From positions 1-64,000 of the forward strand of contig CAADGK010000010.1 in NCBI GenBank assembly GCA_900696515.1: a stretch of DNA of 64,000 nucleotides, in the 5' to 3' direction. Position 1 is the stretch's first letter; each line of letters opens with the position of its first letter. The notes under the pieces are model-generated. The model searched no databases and was not told the DNA's origin. It saw only the letters and a program-made list of their open reading frames with translations. Below are positions 8,078-17,348 of this stretch, in pieces. This DNA is from an uncultured Nitrosospira sp. (GTDB lineage Bacteria > Nitrospirota > Nitrospiria > Nitrospirales > Nitrospiraceae). Position numbers and translations under genes: made by a program.

Positions 8078-9455
8078 GACCTCCTTTTATAGCATACTTC
8101 TCTAAACGATACCGAAATGATCTGGTGTTGAGCCTGAGCATCCGGGCCGCTTTCTTCTTGACCCACTTGGACCGCTCGAGCGCCTTGAGTAACAAATCCT
8201 TTTCGATTCCGTTGATCAACCCTTCAAGGTCCACACCCTCATCGGTCAAGTCCAGCGGCATCCCCTGTGCCGGTGGTGGCGCCAGGGGCCGATGAAGCCA
8301 TCCGCGCACATCGACATCCGTCACTGATCCGTCCACCGAAAATGCCACGACTCGCTCGATCAGATTTTCCAGTTCACGAACGTTCCCGCGCCATTCATGC
8401 TCCAACAGGACCTGCATCGCATCGGAACTGAGCGACGGCCTGGACTTCCCACTTTCCTGTGCAAACCGTTCCAGAAAGTGATTGACCAAGAGCGGGATAT
8501 CCCCGGTTCGCATCCGTAACGGCGGGAGCTTGATAGGAATCACGTCCAGACGATAGTAGAGATCCTCTCTGAATGAACCATCCGCCACGGCCTTCTCAAG
8601 ATCCTTGTTGGTAGCGGCCACCACACGCACATCGACTTTAATGTCCTGACTCCCACCGACTCGGCGAAATTCTCGCTCTTGAATCACTCGAAGCAGTTTT
8701 ACCTGGATCGTCGGAGTCGTGTCCCCGATTTCATCAAGAAAGATCGTTCCGCCGTTGGCGATCTCAAACAGCCCCGCTTTATTCGCGATCGCGCCGGTGA
8801 ATGATCCCTTCATATGGCCGAACAGCTCGCTTTCCAATAATGTTTCCGGCACGGCGCTACAGTTCACGGCCACAAACGGCAGGGCACTCCGTGCGCTGTT
8901 GTAATGAATCGCACGAGCCACTAATTCTTTCCCCGTTCCACTTTCTCCGCAAATCAGCACATTGCTTTTTGAGTCCGCGACCTTTCGCACGACTTCAAAG
9001 ACTTTTTGCATCGCATCACTCTGACCGACCAGCTGTGCGAATGACGACTGACTCGCCATCTCGCGCTTAAGGATCATGTTTTCGGTCGTCAGACGCCGCT
9101 TTTCCAACGCATTCCGAATGATCAACTGCACTTCATCAACTTGAAAGGGTTTCGTCAGATAATCATAGGCCCCCTGCTTCATCGCTTCGACGGCTGAATC
9201 TGCGCTCGCAAACGCCGTAATAATCAACACCACCGTCTCCGGAGAGACTGATTTGACTGCCGAGAGAACCTCCATCCCGTCAACCTTCGGCATCCGCAGG
9301 TCCGTAATGACCAGGTCGTAGATCTCCTTCTGCAATAACTCAACAGCCTCCTCACCACCAGTGGCGCTGGTCACCGCGTACCCAGCCCGTTTGAGCATGA
9401 TGCTCAATACCTCGCGCAGGCTTTGCTCATCATCGACGACTAAGATCTTTTCCAC
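8070..9455 (-). CDS. sigma54-dependent response regulator, PilR/NtrC type
   Basis: A 461-residue activator with three domains: a receiver (phospho-acceptor Asp in DLVITDLRMPKVDG at about residue 52), an AAA+ sigma54-interaction domain with Walker A GESGTGKELVARAIH and Walker B GGTIFLDEIGD, and a C-terminal Fis-type helix-turn-helix (KKKAARMLRLNTRSFRYRLEKY). The sigma54-contacting loop reads GSFTGA instead of the usual GAFTGA. It overlaps the histidine kinase gene upstream by 16 bases, so they are translationally coupled, and pilC precedes them both. That order suggests control of type IV pilus genes, i.e. PilR. Confidence 0.9.
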   Translation of the reverse strand: MEKILVVDDEQSLREVLSIMLKRAGYAVTSATGGEEAVELLQKEIYDLVITDLRMPKVDGMEVLSAVKSVSPETVVLIITAFASADSAVEAMKQGAYDYLTKPFQVDEVQLIIRNALEKRRLTTENMILKREMASQSSFAQLVGQSDAMQKVFEVVRKVADSKSNVLICGESGTGKELVARAIHYNSARSALPFVAVNCSAVPETLLESELFGHMKGSFTGAIANKAGLFEIANGGTIFLDEIGDTTPTIQVKLLRVIQEREFRRVGGSQDIKVDVRVVAATNKDLEKAVADGSFREDLYYRLDVIPIKLPPLRMRTGDIPLLVNHFLERFAQESGKSRPSLSSDAMQVLLEHEWRGNVRELENLIERVVAFSVDGSVTDVDVRGWLHRPLAPPPAQGMPLDLTDEGVDLEGLINGIEKDLLLKALERSKWVKKKAARMLRLNTRSFRYRLEKYAIKGGRD

Positions 9456-11134
9456 GGCTCTCTACCCTCATGCCAAAGTCTGATTCCCGAATCCACGGTG
9501 CGGGGCAAACAGACCCCGAAGCGCGTCCCTACCCCTTCCTCACTCTCCACTTTAATCCACCCACCATGCAGATCCACGATGCGATGGACCGCCGCTAATC
9601 CTAATCCGGAGCCGCTCTTCTTGGTAGTAAAGAACGGGAGAAAGATCTTATCGAGATTCTTCTTCGGAATACCTTCCCCCGTGTCATGGAACGCCACCTC
9701 GATCACATCGGCCTTCCGCCCGGCCACATCCACCTTTCGGCAGCCGGTTGAGACCGCCAGCTGACCGCCCTTGGGCATCGCATCAAAGGCGTTCACGGCC
9801 AGATTCCAGAACACTTGCCTCATCTGGTCCTGATCCACTTGCGCAGGCAATCGAGCGGAACAGGGAGCGGTCACCACGGTGATATTCGTTCTCGTTCGTG
9901 CTTCATGTTGTACCAGATCAAACGTCTCAGCAAGGACTTTGTTCAAATCGCACTCGACCAAATTCAGGGCCGGTGGCCGGGCATACTGCAAAAACTCGGT
10001 AATGATGGCATTCAACCGAGTCGCTTCCCGAACCGCGATCTCCACCAGCCGTTGACTCGTCTCATCGGCCTGAAAATCCTCCCGCAGCATTTGCATGGCG
10101 CCGGCAAGCGCGCCGAGCGGATTTCTGATTTCATGCGCCATCCCCGCCGACATTTCGCCCAGGCTGGCCAGCCACTCCTTGCGCCGCATTTCCTCTTCTA
10201 AATCTCTGATCTGTGTGAGATCCTTGCAGACGCCCACCAGGCCAGTTGTCTCACCACGCTCGTGTAAGGGGCCGAGCGTCATGCCAAGGATCAGTCGATT
10301 TCCATCAGCCCGTTTGCACTCGACCTCAAAACGAATATTATGTGAGATACAGTCAGCCCCCTCGTTTTCCAATCCTCCTGGCTGCCAATTGAAGACTTCG
10401 CGCCATGGCCGTCCCCGGACTTGCTGACTGCTATAGCCGGTCGCCTCTTCCGCTGCGGGATTGAATGACGTGATCAGTCCATGCGCATCGGTCGTAAACA
10501 CTCCGCTACTGATGCTGTTCACGATATTCTCATGGAATGCTCGCAAGCGATGAAGTCCTTGTTCTTTCTCTCGGATCGATTGATCTGCCGTCTGCAATTG
10601 ATCCGCCAGTGCCCCGCTCAGGAATCCAACGACTAGAAATGCCAGGGCATACACGCCGAACGCCTGCAACGTCTCCGCGGCCGTGAGCCGAGTCTGTGGG
10701 AGCCATCCCCATGTCTCCACAAGACCATACAGCTGCATGTTGGTAAGGAGCCCGAACAGAATGATGCAGAGGCTGGCCGTCAGCAACCCGACTCGGCGCC
10801 GCGCCACCAGGCTTGCCACCGTCACACTGATGACATACAGAACGGCAAAGGGACTTTCGATTCCGCCTGTTCGTGCGATCAGCACAGACTCAACGACAAA
10901 ATCGACGGCGATCTGGCCCCAGGCGAACGGCACGAGCACTTCCACACGAACAAGCCGTTGAAGGATGAAGGCGTAGAGGATCGTCGCCGCATAGGTGAAC
11001 ACGATCAAGGCATAGAACGTTTCTACACGCTCGCCTTTCGTCACCTGGAATGCAAGGGACAATCCCAGCAGCAACGTGACGAGAACGACCCGCCACCCCA
11101 TCAGCCAATAGATTCTGGTTTTGATTTCGTCCAC
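9440..11134 (-). CDS. PAS-domain sensor histidine kinase, PilS type
   Basis: A 564-residue membrane kinase. Six hydrophobic segments fill residues about 10-190, followed by a short coiled stretch, a PAS domain (residues about 215-330, around VFTTDAHGLITSFNPAAEEATGY), the HisKA dimerisation helix with the phospho-acceptor in MAHEIRNPLGAL, and the ATPase domain with N box VFWNLAVNAFDAMP, DTGEGIP and SGSGLGLA. The GTG at 11134 was chosen because GGAGGT lies nine bases upstream; the longer frame would add an unconserved, non-membrane leader. It pairs with the response regulator that overlaps its end and follows pilC. Confidence 0.88.
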   Translation of the reverse strand: MDEIKTRIYWLMGWRVVLVTLLLGLSLAFQVTKGERVETFYALIVFTYAATILYAFILQRLVRVEVLVPFAWGQIAVDFVVESVLIARTGGIESPFAVLYVISVTVASLVARRRVGLLTASLCIILFGLLTNMQLYGLVETWGWLPQTRLTAAETLQAFGVYALAFLVVGFLSGALADQLQTADQSIREKEQGLHRLRAFHENIVNSISSGVFTTDAHGLITSFNPAAEEATGYSSQQVRGRPWREVFNWQPGGLENEGADCISHNIRFEVECKRADGNRLILGMTLGPLHERGETTGLVGVCKDLTQIRDLEEEMRRKEWLASLGEMSAGMAHEIRNPLGALAGAMQMLREDFQADETSQRLVEIAVREATRLNAIITEFLQYARPPALNLVECDLNKVLAETFDLVQHEARTRTNITVVTAPCSARLPAQVDQDQMRQVFWNLAVNAFDAMPKGGQLAVSTGCRKVDVAGRKADVIEVAFHDTGEGIPKKNLDKIFLPFFTTKKSGSGLGLAAVHRIVDLHGGWIKVESEEGVGTRFGVCLPRTVDSGIRLWHEGREPWKRS

Positions 11135-11323
11135 GCAGTGCTCACCTCCGTGTCGGGCCGCTATCCTCAATCTGGAGGGCGGCTCGACAAGGGACAGCCT
11201 GTCCGCTGAGAAACCTGAAGGCGGGAAGAATGCCGAGAGGGTGTGCCGCAACAAGGATGAGCAAACAGTCGACCTGCGTGACACCCGAGGTGGGAAGGGG
11301 CAACAGCCGCCTCGGTGTACGCG

Positions 11324-12538
11324 TTACCCGATTGCAGAAGCCATCGTGAAAATCGGCAGATACATCGCCACTACGATGAAGCCGACCGTCGTTCCCAGGA
11401 ACACCATCATCATCGGTTCCAAGAGGGCCGTGAGATTTCCGACAGCCTCGTCCACTTCGTCTTCGTAAAAGTCGGCAATTTTCCCAAGCATGGTGTCCAG
11501 CGCGCCTGTTGACTCGCCGACTGAGATCATGTGCGTCACCATCTTCGGAAATGTACCGCTCTTCGCAAGAGGCTCCGAAATCGTCTTCCCGCCGCTGATG
11601 CTGACCTTCGCATCAAGTAACGCCCCTTCGACAACCTTATTACCGGATGTCTTGGCACAAATCGTCAACGCTTCCAACAAGGGCACCCCGCTCGCCAGCA
11701 AGGTTCCCAGTGTCCGGGTGAACTTGGCCACCGACGCCTTACGAATCAAGTCCCCAAATACGGGCAACTTCAGCAGGAACTTGTCGATAGCCAACCTCCC
11801 CTGTTTTGTCGCATAGTACTTTTTGAGCCCCACCACGGCCCCGATGATCACACCCAGCATGATATACCAATTGCCTTGCGCAAAATTGCTCATGTCTATG
11901 ACGAGCTGCGTCGGGGCGGGGAGTCCCATTTTTCCGCCGGACATTTCCTTGAACATTTTCTCGAACACCGGGATGACCCAAATCATTAAGACGGTAATCA
12001 CGATCGCTGCGATGCCCAGAATGGCGGCAGGATAGACCATGGCGCTCTTGATCTGGCCTTTTAACTTCATGGCCTTTTCGATATGCTTCGATAAACGTCC
12101 GAGAATGGTATCCAGTAATCCTCCCACCTCGCCGGCATGGACCATATTGACGTAGAGGTCGTCGAAGATTTTGGGATGTTTACTGAGGGCGTCCGAAAAC
12201 GTTGATCCGCCTTCGACCCGCCCCTTGATCTCACCGACCGACTTTCTCAACACGGCATTCTCGGACTGTGTCGAGAGGATTTCGAGGCATTGAATCAACG
12301 GCAACCCCGCATTGATCATCGTCCCGAATTGCCTGGTGAAGACAACCAAGTCTTTTTCCTTCACCCCGCTTCCCAGTTGAAAACGGAATCCCTCTTTGGC
12401 CGCCTTCTCCTCAAGACTGGTGACAACGACGTTCTGCCGGCGCAGCTGCTCCACGGCCTCCTCTCGAGACTTGGCGACAAGTTCGCCTTTCTTTACGGCT
12501 CCGGACTTGCTGCGCCCGATATACGCAAATGTAGCCAT
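11324..12538 (-). CDS. pilC: type IV pilus inner membrane platform protein PilC
   Basis: A 404-residue GspF/PilC-family protein, the inner-membrane platform for the pilus assembly and retraction motors. It has two repeated T2SSF domains (residues about 68-190 and 270-395): compare FTRQFGTMINAGLPLIQCLEIL with FTRTLGTLLASGVPLLEALTI. Three membrane helices are present, around residues 165-190, 218-240 and 370-400. It heads the pilC-pilS-pilR run and has its own promoter; no pilin or PilB/PilT is in the window, so the remaining machine must be encoded elsewhere. Confidence 0.93.
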   Translation of the reverse strand: MATFAYIGRSKSGAVKKGELVAKSREEAVEQLRRQNVVVTSLEEKAAKEGFRFQLGSGVKEKDLVVFTRQFGTMINAGLPLIQCLEILSTQSENAVLRKSVGEIKGRVEGGSTFSDALSKHPKIFDDLYVNMVHAGEVGGLLDTILGRLSKHIEKAMKLKGQIKSAMVYPAAILGIAAIVITVLMIWVIPVFEKMFKEMSGGKMGLPAPTQLVIDMSNFAQGNWYIMLGVIIGAVVGLKKYYATKQGRLAIDKFLLKLPVFGDLIRKASVAKFTRTLGTLLASGVPLLEALTICAKTSGNKVVEGALLDAKVSISGGKTISEPLAKSGTFPKMVTHMISVGESTGALDTMLGKIADFYEDEVDEAVGNLTALLEPMMMVFLGTTVGFIVVAMYLPIFTMASAIG

Positions 12539-12599
12539 AGGTGCTCGACCCGTTACGGCTCCAACGCCGGTTATGTAACAGTAGAAGGGTTACGAAACG

Positions 12600-12628
12600 A
12601 GTCTACTGGTGACTCGCAACCCTGTCAA
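12600..12628 (-). promoter_or_regulatory. sigma70-like promoter of pilC
   Basis: On the minus strand a perfect TTGACA (12623-12628) is separated by 17 bases from TAGACT (12600-12605), a good -10 match. It lies 62 bases ahead of the pilC ATG and nothing else upstream is co-directional without a break. Confidence 0.6.
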
Positions 12629-12686
12629 AAACAATTACATTATTTACCTAGACAGCGAAACGAGTCGCCGGGGTGAACAAGGCGGA

Positions 12687-13247
12687 TTAGGTCAATGGAG
12701 GGGCGGCATTCGCATCTCGATAGCCTCTATACAGGTAGTGAAATCCTGAGGCCAGGGTAAAACTGACCAGTAAGACCACGAGCGGGGTTATGACCGAGCG
12801 GTCACCGCCACGCCATGTCAGGAGAACCGTGAGCAGCACGTAGCTTAATTGAAACAGCGTGGTTCCCTTTCCTAGGAACGTTGGAGTGACATTAATCGGC
12901 GTACTGGTCACATGAGCAACGACTGTCCCCAACAAGAGCATCAGATCTCGGCTCACCACCAGAATGACAAGCCATGACGGCACGAGATGGAGTACCGCCA
13001 GTGAAATAAAGCTCGATGTCAACAGAAGCTTGTCCGCCAGCGGATCGAGTAACGTCCCTAATCGTGTCCTTTGATTGAGCTTGCGGGCGAGGTAACCATC
13101 AACCGCATCCGTGAGCCCGGCAAGAAGCAGTGTCAGCAGGGCGAATCCATAGGAACCATAGGTCATGAAGCCGATGAATACGGGAACCAAAAGAATGCGA
13201 AGAATGGTCAGACTATTGGGGATATTCATGGGGTGGAATTTGGACAT
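12687..13247 (-). CDS. pgsA: CDP-diacylglycerol-glycerol-3-phosphate 3-phosphatidyltransferase
   Basis: A protein of about 186 residues that makes phosphatidylglycerol phosphate, the first committed step to phosphatidylglycerol and cardiolipin. The signature of the CDP-alcohol phosphotransferase family, D-x2-DG-x2-AR-x8-G-x3-D-x3-D, is complete in DAVDGYLARKLNQRTRLG and the following TLLDPLADK. Four or five membrane helices surround it. The family N-terminus NIPNSLTILRILLVPVF supports ATG 13247 or 13229; an upstream TTG would add about 37 unconserved residues. None of these starts has a clear Shine-Dalgarno. Confidence 0.88.
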   Translation of the reverse strand: MSKFHPMNIPNSLTILRILLVPVFIGFMTYGSYGFALLTLLLAGLTDAVDGYLARKLNQRTRLGTLLDPLADKLLLTSSFISLAVLHLVPSWLVILVVSRDLMLLLGTVVAHVTSTPINVTPTFLGKGTTLFQLSYVLLTVLLTWRGGDRSVITPLVVLLVSFTLASGFHYLYRGYRDANAAPPLT

Positions 13248-13304
13248 GCCCCAGACTTGATGGGGCGAGGCATCATAGTAACCGACGACGAGCTTGTCAA
13301 CGAG

Positions 13305-13334
13305 TTGCAGGGAGGGAGGAACACCTCCTATAAT
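13305..13334 (+). promoter_or_regulatory. possible promoter of the 13.4-kb gene
   Basis: A perfect TATAAT (13329-13334) lies 48 bases before the ATG at 13383. The best -35 at 18-bp spacing, TTGCAG (13305-13310), is weak. The same bases overlap the 5' flank of pgsA on the other strand, including a GGAGG-TGTT-CCTCC hairpin. Confidence 0.35.
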
Positions 13335-13382
13335 TAAAGCCGTGGTTAACTCTCTCAATGGATGACGAAGGGATACGAAGGT

Positions 13383-13700
13383 ATGAGCACGTTACCGCTC
13401 CTGTTCAAGAAGGAAGGATTGGTCGAAAAGCATCAAGTGGAGGGGGTGGATCCGAGCGACCGCTACTTTAACCGAGCCATCCTCGTGAATAGAACCTCGG
13501 CAGGTTACTCGACAAAAGTGATGTATGAAGCGTTGATCGTCGAAAGCCGATCGCACTCGACCATTATCGCTGCCGTAAAGGAATTAGTGGAAAAGCTCCA
13601 GGATTTCGGGTTCACACGCCTGAGGACACGGCCCAATTTTAAGGGCACTCGGTATCTCGCTGAGAAAGAAACCTGGATCGATTACCCGGACCGTTCTTGA
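13383..13700 (+). CDS. conserved-looking small protein, unknown function
   Basis: A 105-residue soluble protein that I do not recognise. It has no signal peptide, membrane segment or cysteine cluster. Its middle, TKVMYEALIVESRSHSTIIAAVKELVEKLQDFGF, looks like a beta strand followed by a helix of an alpha/beta fold. The ATG at 13383 has GAAGGA ten bases upstream; an in-frame ATG at 13362 has no ribosome binding site. It is divergent from pgsA and its stop lies two bases from that of the convergent serine hydrolase. Confidence 0.6.
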   Translation: MSTLPLLFKKEGLVEKHQVEGVDPSDRYFNRAILVNRTSAGYSTKVMYEALIVESRSHSTIIAAVKELVEKLQDFGFTRLRTRPNFKGTRYLAEKETWIDYPDRS

Positions 13701-13702
13701 TG

Positions 13703-14833
13703 TCAGACAAGAAACTCCCGGCTGATGAGGTCATGTATCACCGGACGGAATTCCCGAATGGCTTCATTCCGGCTTGAGGGATGAACGCGATTGGAAAGCA
13801 ACACCACCTCCAGACGCTGTACGGGATCAATCCAGATTGAAGTCCCGGTATAGCCAAGATGACCGAAGGACTGAGCTGAAAAATACGATCCGGCCGATGA
13901 CGGCTTTGACGGGGTATCCCACCCGAGTGCCCAGCTGGAAATTCCATCGTTCGCCTGCCTCCGCGTAAACTCCCGGACAAGATCTCGATCAAGTATTGCC
14001 GTCTGCCCATGATACGCCCTCAGCCACTCGCCTGTGATGGTCATGACTGCATCAACATTTCCAAACAACCCCGCATGACCTGCCTCGCCACCCATCGCAC
14101 CTGCATTCTGGTCATGCACCTCACCGCACAACAACCTGCCCCGCCATGGATCGAACTCCGTCGGAGCAACCCCTCCATGTGGTTCTCCCTGTCGCTCACG
14201 AAATGTGTGCGTCCCCTCAGACAGGACGAATTGAATGTGTGGGCTCCCCAGACGATGTGCTATATGAATTAAGAAAAACTCAGTCAACGATAGCCCGCTG
14301 GTTCGTTCAACGATCAGTCCCAGCAGCATGAACCCCAAATCGCTATAGAGGCTGCGAGCAGCTCGCGTATACACCGAGCCTTCCGATCGAATTAAGTCCA
14401 ACACTTTTTGCTTCGCCAATAGTCTTTCTTCCTTCGACGAAGGGGTTCGTCCGTCTGGGCTGAGCCGCTCATAGTAGCCTCGCCAACCAGGTAATCCGGA
14501 TTGATGGGTCAACAAGTCTCGAAGCGTCGCAGACCCGATTGGAGTCTCCGCGCATTCCTTAAGGTATTCGGCGACACAGGCATCCAGTCGACACCGGCCG
14601 TTCTGGATCAGCAGGACGAGGGCCGTCACGGTTGCCAGAGGTTTTGTTAAAGATGCCAGATCGTAGACGGTGGAGGCGAGCACTGCAGCTCCCGGAGGAT
14701 CCGTCGATAACCGTCCGGCATAAAATCGAGCGCTCGGTTTGTCCCCCCGGCGCACGGCCACTACGGCTCCTGGGAACACTCCATCCGCAACGGCACGGTC
14801 AAGTACGGCCTGAATTGCGGAAGGGTTGGACAT
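13703..14833 (-). CDS. beta-lactamase-fold serine hydrolase (class C family)
   Basis: A 376-residue protein of the PF00144 family (esterases, D-aminopeptidases and class C beta-lactamase relatives). The nucleophile motif SxxK is SLTK within DLASLTKPLAT, the second motif is YSD in YSDLGFMLLG (usually YSN or YAN), and HLGYTG fills the place of KTG/HxG. No signal peptide is visible, so the protein is probably cytoplasmic and less likely to be a true beta-lactamase. The start at ATG 14833 is chosen over an upstream TTG; neither has a good ribosome binding site. It may act on peptidoglycan fragments, given the cell-wall cluster behind it, but this is inference. Confidence 0.82.
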   Translation of the reverse strand: MSNPSAIQAVLDRAVADGVFPGAVVAVRRGDKPSARFYAGRLSTDPPGAAVLASTVYDLASLTKPLATVTALVLLIQNGRCRLDACVAEYLKECAETPIGSATLRDLLTHQSGLPGWRGYYERLSPDGRTPSSKEERLLAKQKVLDLIRSEGSVYTRAARSLYSDLGFMLLGLIVERTSGLSLTEFFLIHIAHRLGSPHIQFVLSEGTHTFRERQGEPHGGVAPTEFDPWRGRLLCGEVHDQNAGAMGGEAGHAGLFGNVDAVMTITGEWLRAYHGQTAILDRDLVREFTRRQANDGISSWALGWDTPSKPSSAGSYFSAQSFGHLGYTGTSIWIDPVQRLEVVLLSNRVHPSSRNEAIREFRPVIHDLISREFLV

Positions 14834-14909
14834 GGTGAGAACGTTGGTGTGAAACAAGAGGGAGCAGCGTTACAGGTAACCCATCGGCTAGACCAAGAGA
14901 TTCAACGAA

Positions 14910-15434
14910 TCATCGCATCGGGCTGGATTCTCCCTCCATTTTGTCGTCCGGCACGATGCCATGGTCTTGATAGACCTCACTCGCTTCAACATCCAGCATT
15001 CGTTCAAACGTGGTAAGCGTCGCTCGCATACGCTCGACCATCAACAGACGCTGTTTCTTCAGGACGGAGAGATCCCGCTGCGTATTCCCCAGTTCAACCC
15101 TGGCTTGCCGAAACAATTCGCCGGCCTTCAATTCCGCTTCCTTCACAATCAGTTCGGCATCTCGCTGAGCGCTACGCTTGACGTCCTCCGCCAATGACTG
15201 CGCCGAAACCAGGGTGCTGGACAAGGTCGTTTCGGTTCGTTTCAAGTCTGTTACCTGCTGCTCAAGCGAGTAGATTCGTTCGCGCAACGCGGTGTTGTCT
15301 CGATTTAAGTACTCGACCGTCTGTGCAATCTCCTCCAGAAACCGGTTGACCTCTTCGCGATCATAGCCACGAAGCTTGACCTGAAACACCATCTGCTGAA
15401 TGTCGATCGGCGTGATCTTCACGGCATCCCCCAT
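14910..15434 (-). CDS. DivIVA domain-containing protein
   Basis: A 174-residue coiled-coil protein. The N-terminal DivIVA/GpsB lipid-binding segment is clear: ITPIDIQQMVFQVKLRGYDREEVNRFL, then a long coiled coil over residues about 40-140. DivIVA proteins recognise curved membrane and recruit division or pole proteins. It ends the dcw run after yggT, the same position as in many Gram-positive bacteria (ftsZ-yggS-yggT-divIVA), which is unusual for a Gram-negative cell and suggests a division role here. Confidence 0.88.
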   Translation of the reverse strand: MGDAVKITPIDIQQMVFQVKLRGYDREEVNRFLEEIAQTVEYLNRDNTALRERIYSLEQQVTDLKRTETTLSSTLVSAQSLAEDVKRSAQRDAELIVKEAELKAGELFRQARVELGNTQRDLSVLKKQRLLMVERMRATLTTFERMLDVEASEVYQDHGIVPDDKMEGESSPMR

Positions 15435-15441
15435 GGTTGAA

Positions 15442-15738
15442 TCAATTCATCCGTCCCGCCATGTCCTTGATCGACTGGACAACCGCGATTTGTAAAAACC
15501 AAATCGCGGCAATGACGATCAACGGAGAAAGGTCTATTCCCATCCCCACACCAAGCCGTCGACGCAATGGGGCCAATACTGGCTCAGTTGCGCGTGTCAG
15601 AAATTGGACGATCGGATTCCACGGGTCTGGGTTGACCCATGAAATGAGCGCCCGTGCAATAATGATCCAGCTGTAGAAAGACAAGGCATAGTCTAGAACC
15701 GTTGCCAATCCCAATAAGGTATTTCCAACGACAAACAT
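15442..15738 (-). CDS. YggT family integral membrane protein
   Basis: A 98-residue protein with two hydrophobic regions separated by the family's conserved loop, WIIIARALISWVNPDPWNPIVQFLTRATEPVLAPLRR. YggT proteins affect osmotic tolerance and, in some lineages, division. It overlaps the proC stop by one base (TAATG) with AGGAG ahead of it, so translation is coupled. Confidence 0.9.
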   Translation of the reverse strand: MFVVGNTLLGLATVLDYALSFYSWIIIARALISWVNPDPWNPIVQFLTRATEPVLAPLRRRLGVGMGIDLSPLIVIAAIWFLQIAVVQSIKDMAGRMN

Positions 15739-16538
15739 TAGCTTCCAAGCTCCTGAGATCGTTTTGTTGCAGCCTCAACGGCGTCCATTAACGTAGCCCG
15801 CAGACCACCCTGTTCCAACCGATGCAATCCCGCGATCGTCGTTCCGCCGGGAGAAGCGACTTGGTCCTTCAGCCGAGCAGGATGCTGACCAGACTCTACC
15901 ACCATCCGGGCTGCCCCCAGAACCGTCTGCGCCGCCAAGACACTCGCCGTCTCTCGCGGCAAACCCATTTTCACTCCGCCATCCGCCATCGCCTCAATGG
16001 CCAGGAAAATATACGCGGGGCCGCTTCCACTCAAGCCGGTCACGGCATCCATGAGGCGTTCCTCAAGCAGCACAACCTTGCCGACCGACTCAAACATCTG
16101 CTGCACGAATGCGACGGCCTCCGGCCCAACTCCCGGACCGACCGCGAGCGCTGTCATGCCTGCTCGAACCATCGCCGGGGTGTTCGGCATGGCACGGATA
16201 ATGAGCGCCTGATGGCCAAGAAATTCCTGAATCCGACAGATGGGAACCCCGGCGGCCACCGAAACGACAAGCCGGTTACCAACAACCTTTTCCACTCCCC
16301 CGAGAACTTCGGTCATGAGTTGCGGCTTCACGGCGAGCATGACGACATCGCTGGCACGCACCACATCATCATTCATGAGCCCGACTTGTACCGCGTACTG
16401 TTGCTTCAGGTGATCCTGCCTGGTCGGGTCCGGATCGGCGACACGAATATTTTCCGGCGCGTAAAGCCTGGAAGTGAGCACACCGCTGATCAGTGCTTCT
16501 GCCATACGCCCACCACCGATAAACCCGATGGTGTTCAT
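15738..16538 (-). CDS. proC: pyrroline-5-carboxylate reductase
   Basis: About 266 residues. It reduces pyrroline-5-carboxylate to proline with NAD(P)H. The N-terminal Rossmann motif IGFIGGGRMAEAL and the C-terminal family signature SGSGPAYIFLAIEAMADGGVKMGL, then SPGGTTIAGL, are intact. The family start MNTIGF supports ATG 16538; an ATG at 16556 overlapping the yggS stop is an alternative. It is embedded between yggS and yggT, a frequent arrangement. Confidence 0.94.
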   Translation of the reverse strand: MNTIGFIGGGRMAEALISGVLTSRLYAPENIRVADPDPTRQDHLKQQYAVQVGLMNDDVVRASDVVMLAVKPQLMTEVLGGVEKVVGNRLVVSVAAGVPICRIQEFLGHQALIIRAMPNTPAMVRAGMTALAVGPGVGPEAVAFVQQMFESVGKVVLLEERLMDAVTGLSGSGPAYIFLAIEAMADGGVKMGLPRETASVLAAQTVLGAARMVVESGQHPARLKDQVASPGGTTIAGLHRLEQGGLRATLMDAVEAATKRSQELGS

Positions 16539-16548
16539 GCCGGATACT

Positions 16549-17259
16549 CTAGACATGCCTTGCCCCAAAAATGGCCGTGCCGACGCGAACAAGAGTCGCC
16601 CCTTCCTCTATGGCCACTTCATAATCACCCGACATTCCCATCGAAAGCTCCTCCATCTTCACCGATGGGAAATGTTGGGCATCAATCATCCGCGCTAGCT
16701 CATTGAGCTTTCGAAAATAGGGGCGAGCCGAATCAGGATCAGCAGTTGGAGGCGGAATAGCCATCAACCCTCTGATACGGACATAGGAGAGACACGCCAT
16801 CTCCGGCATGGCTTGTCGGACCTGTTCCGGAAGAAACCCCGCTTTGGTGGGCTCGTTACCGATATTGATCTCCAACAACACATCTTGCCGATGGCCGGCA
16901 TCTCCCGCGCGGCGATCGATTTCTCGCGCCAGCTCCAGACTGTCGACCGAATGGATCAGATCGAACAGACCGATCACAGATCGCACCTTTCTCCGTTGCA
17001 ATTGCCCGATAAAATGCCACTGGACCAAACCCTGCTTGAGGGCAGGAACTTTGGCAAGCGCCTCTTGGACTCGATTTTCTCCCAAGATCGACAGTCCCGC
17101 CTGTACCCCTTCCATGATCTGTGGGATAGCCACGGTCTTTGTCGCAGCCACAAGACGAACACTCACGGCAGGGCGTCCGGCTTTTTCTGTCGCCGATCGG
17201 ATCTTTGCCAGCACGGAGTGAACTCTGGATTCGATTGTATCCCGGACGAGCGATTCCAT
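16549..17259 (-). CDS. yggS: PLP homeostasis protein YggS/PLPBP
   Basis: A 236-residue PLP-binding TIM-barrel protein of the alanine racemase N-terminal fold (YBL036c family). The PLP lysine lies in VRLVAATKTV near residue 41, with GENRVQEA, WHFIGQLQRRK and the phosphate-binding SMGMSGDYEVAIEEGATLVRVGTAIFG tail (split here only for description). It controls vitamin B6 pools rather than catalysing a reaction. It sits between pgeF and proC downstream of ftsZ. Confidence 0.94.
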   Translation of the reverse strand: MESLVRDTIESRVHSVLAKIRSATEKAGRPAVSVRLVAATKTVAIPQIMEGVQAGLSILGENRVQEALAKVPALKQGLVQWHFIGQLQRRKVRSVIGLFDLIHSVDSLELAREIDRRAGDAGHRQDVLLEINIGNEPTKAGFLPEQVRQAMPEMACLSYVRIRGLMAIPPPTADPDSARPYFRKLNELARMIDAQHFPSVKMEELSMGMSGDYEVAIEEGATLVRVGTAIFGARHV

Positions 17260-17348
17260 GTCTCGTATCTACCTACAACCTCCGGCGCACTTCTTCGGCA
17301 CGCCGCCCACATTCTATCGGATTTAGACAGAGAATTGCAGAGACTGGT

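Noticed and set aside
13703-14833. a true class C beta-lactamase
   Set aside because: It lacks a signal peptide and has YSD and HxG in place of the usual YxN and KTG, so a general serine hydrolase is the safer call.
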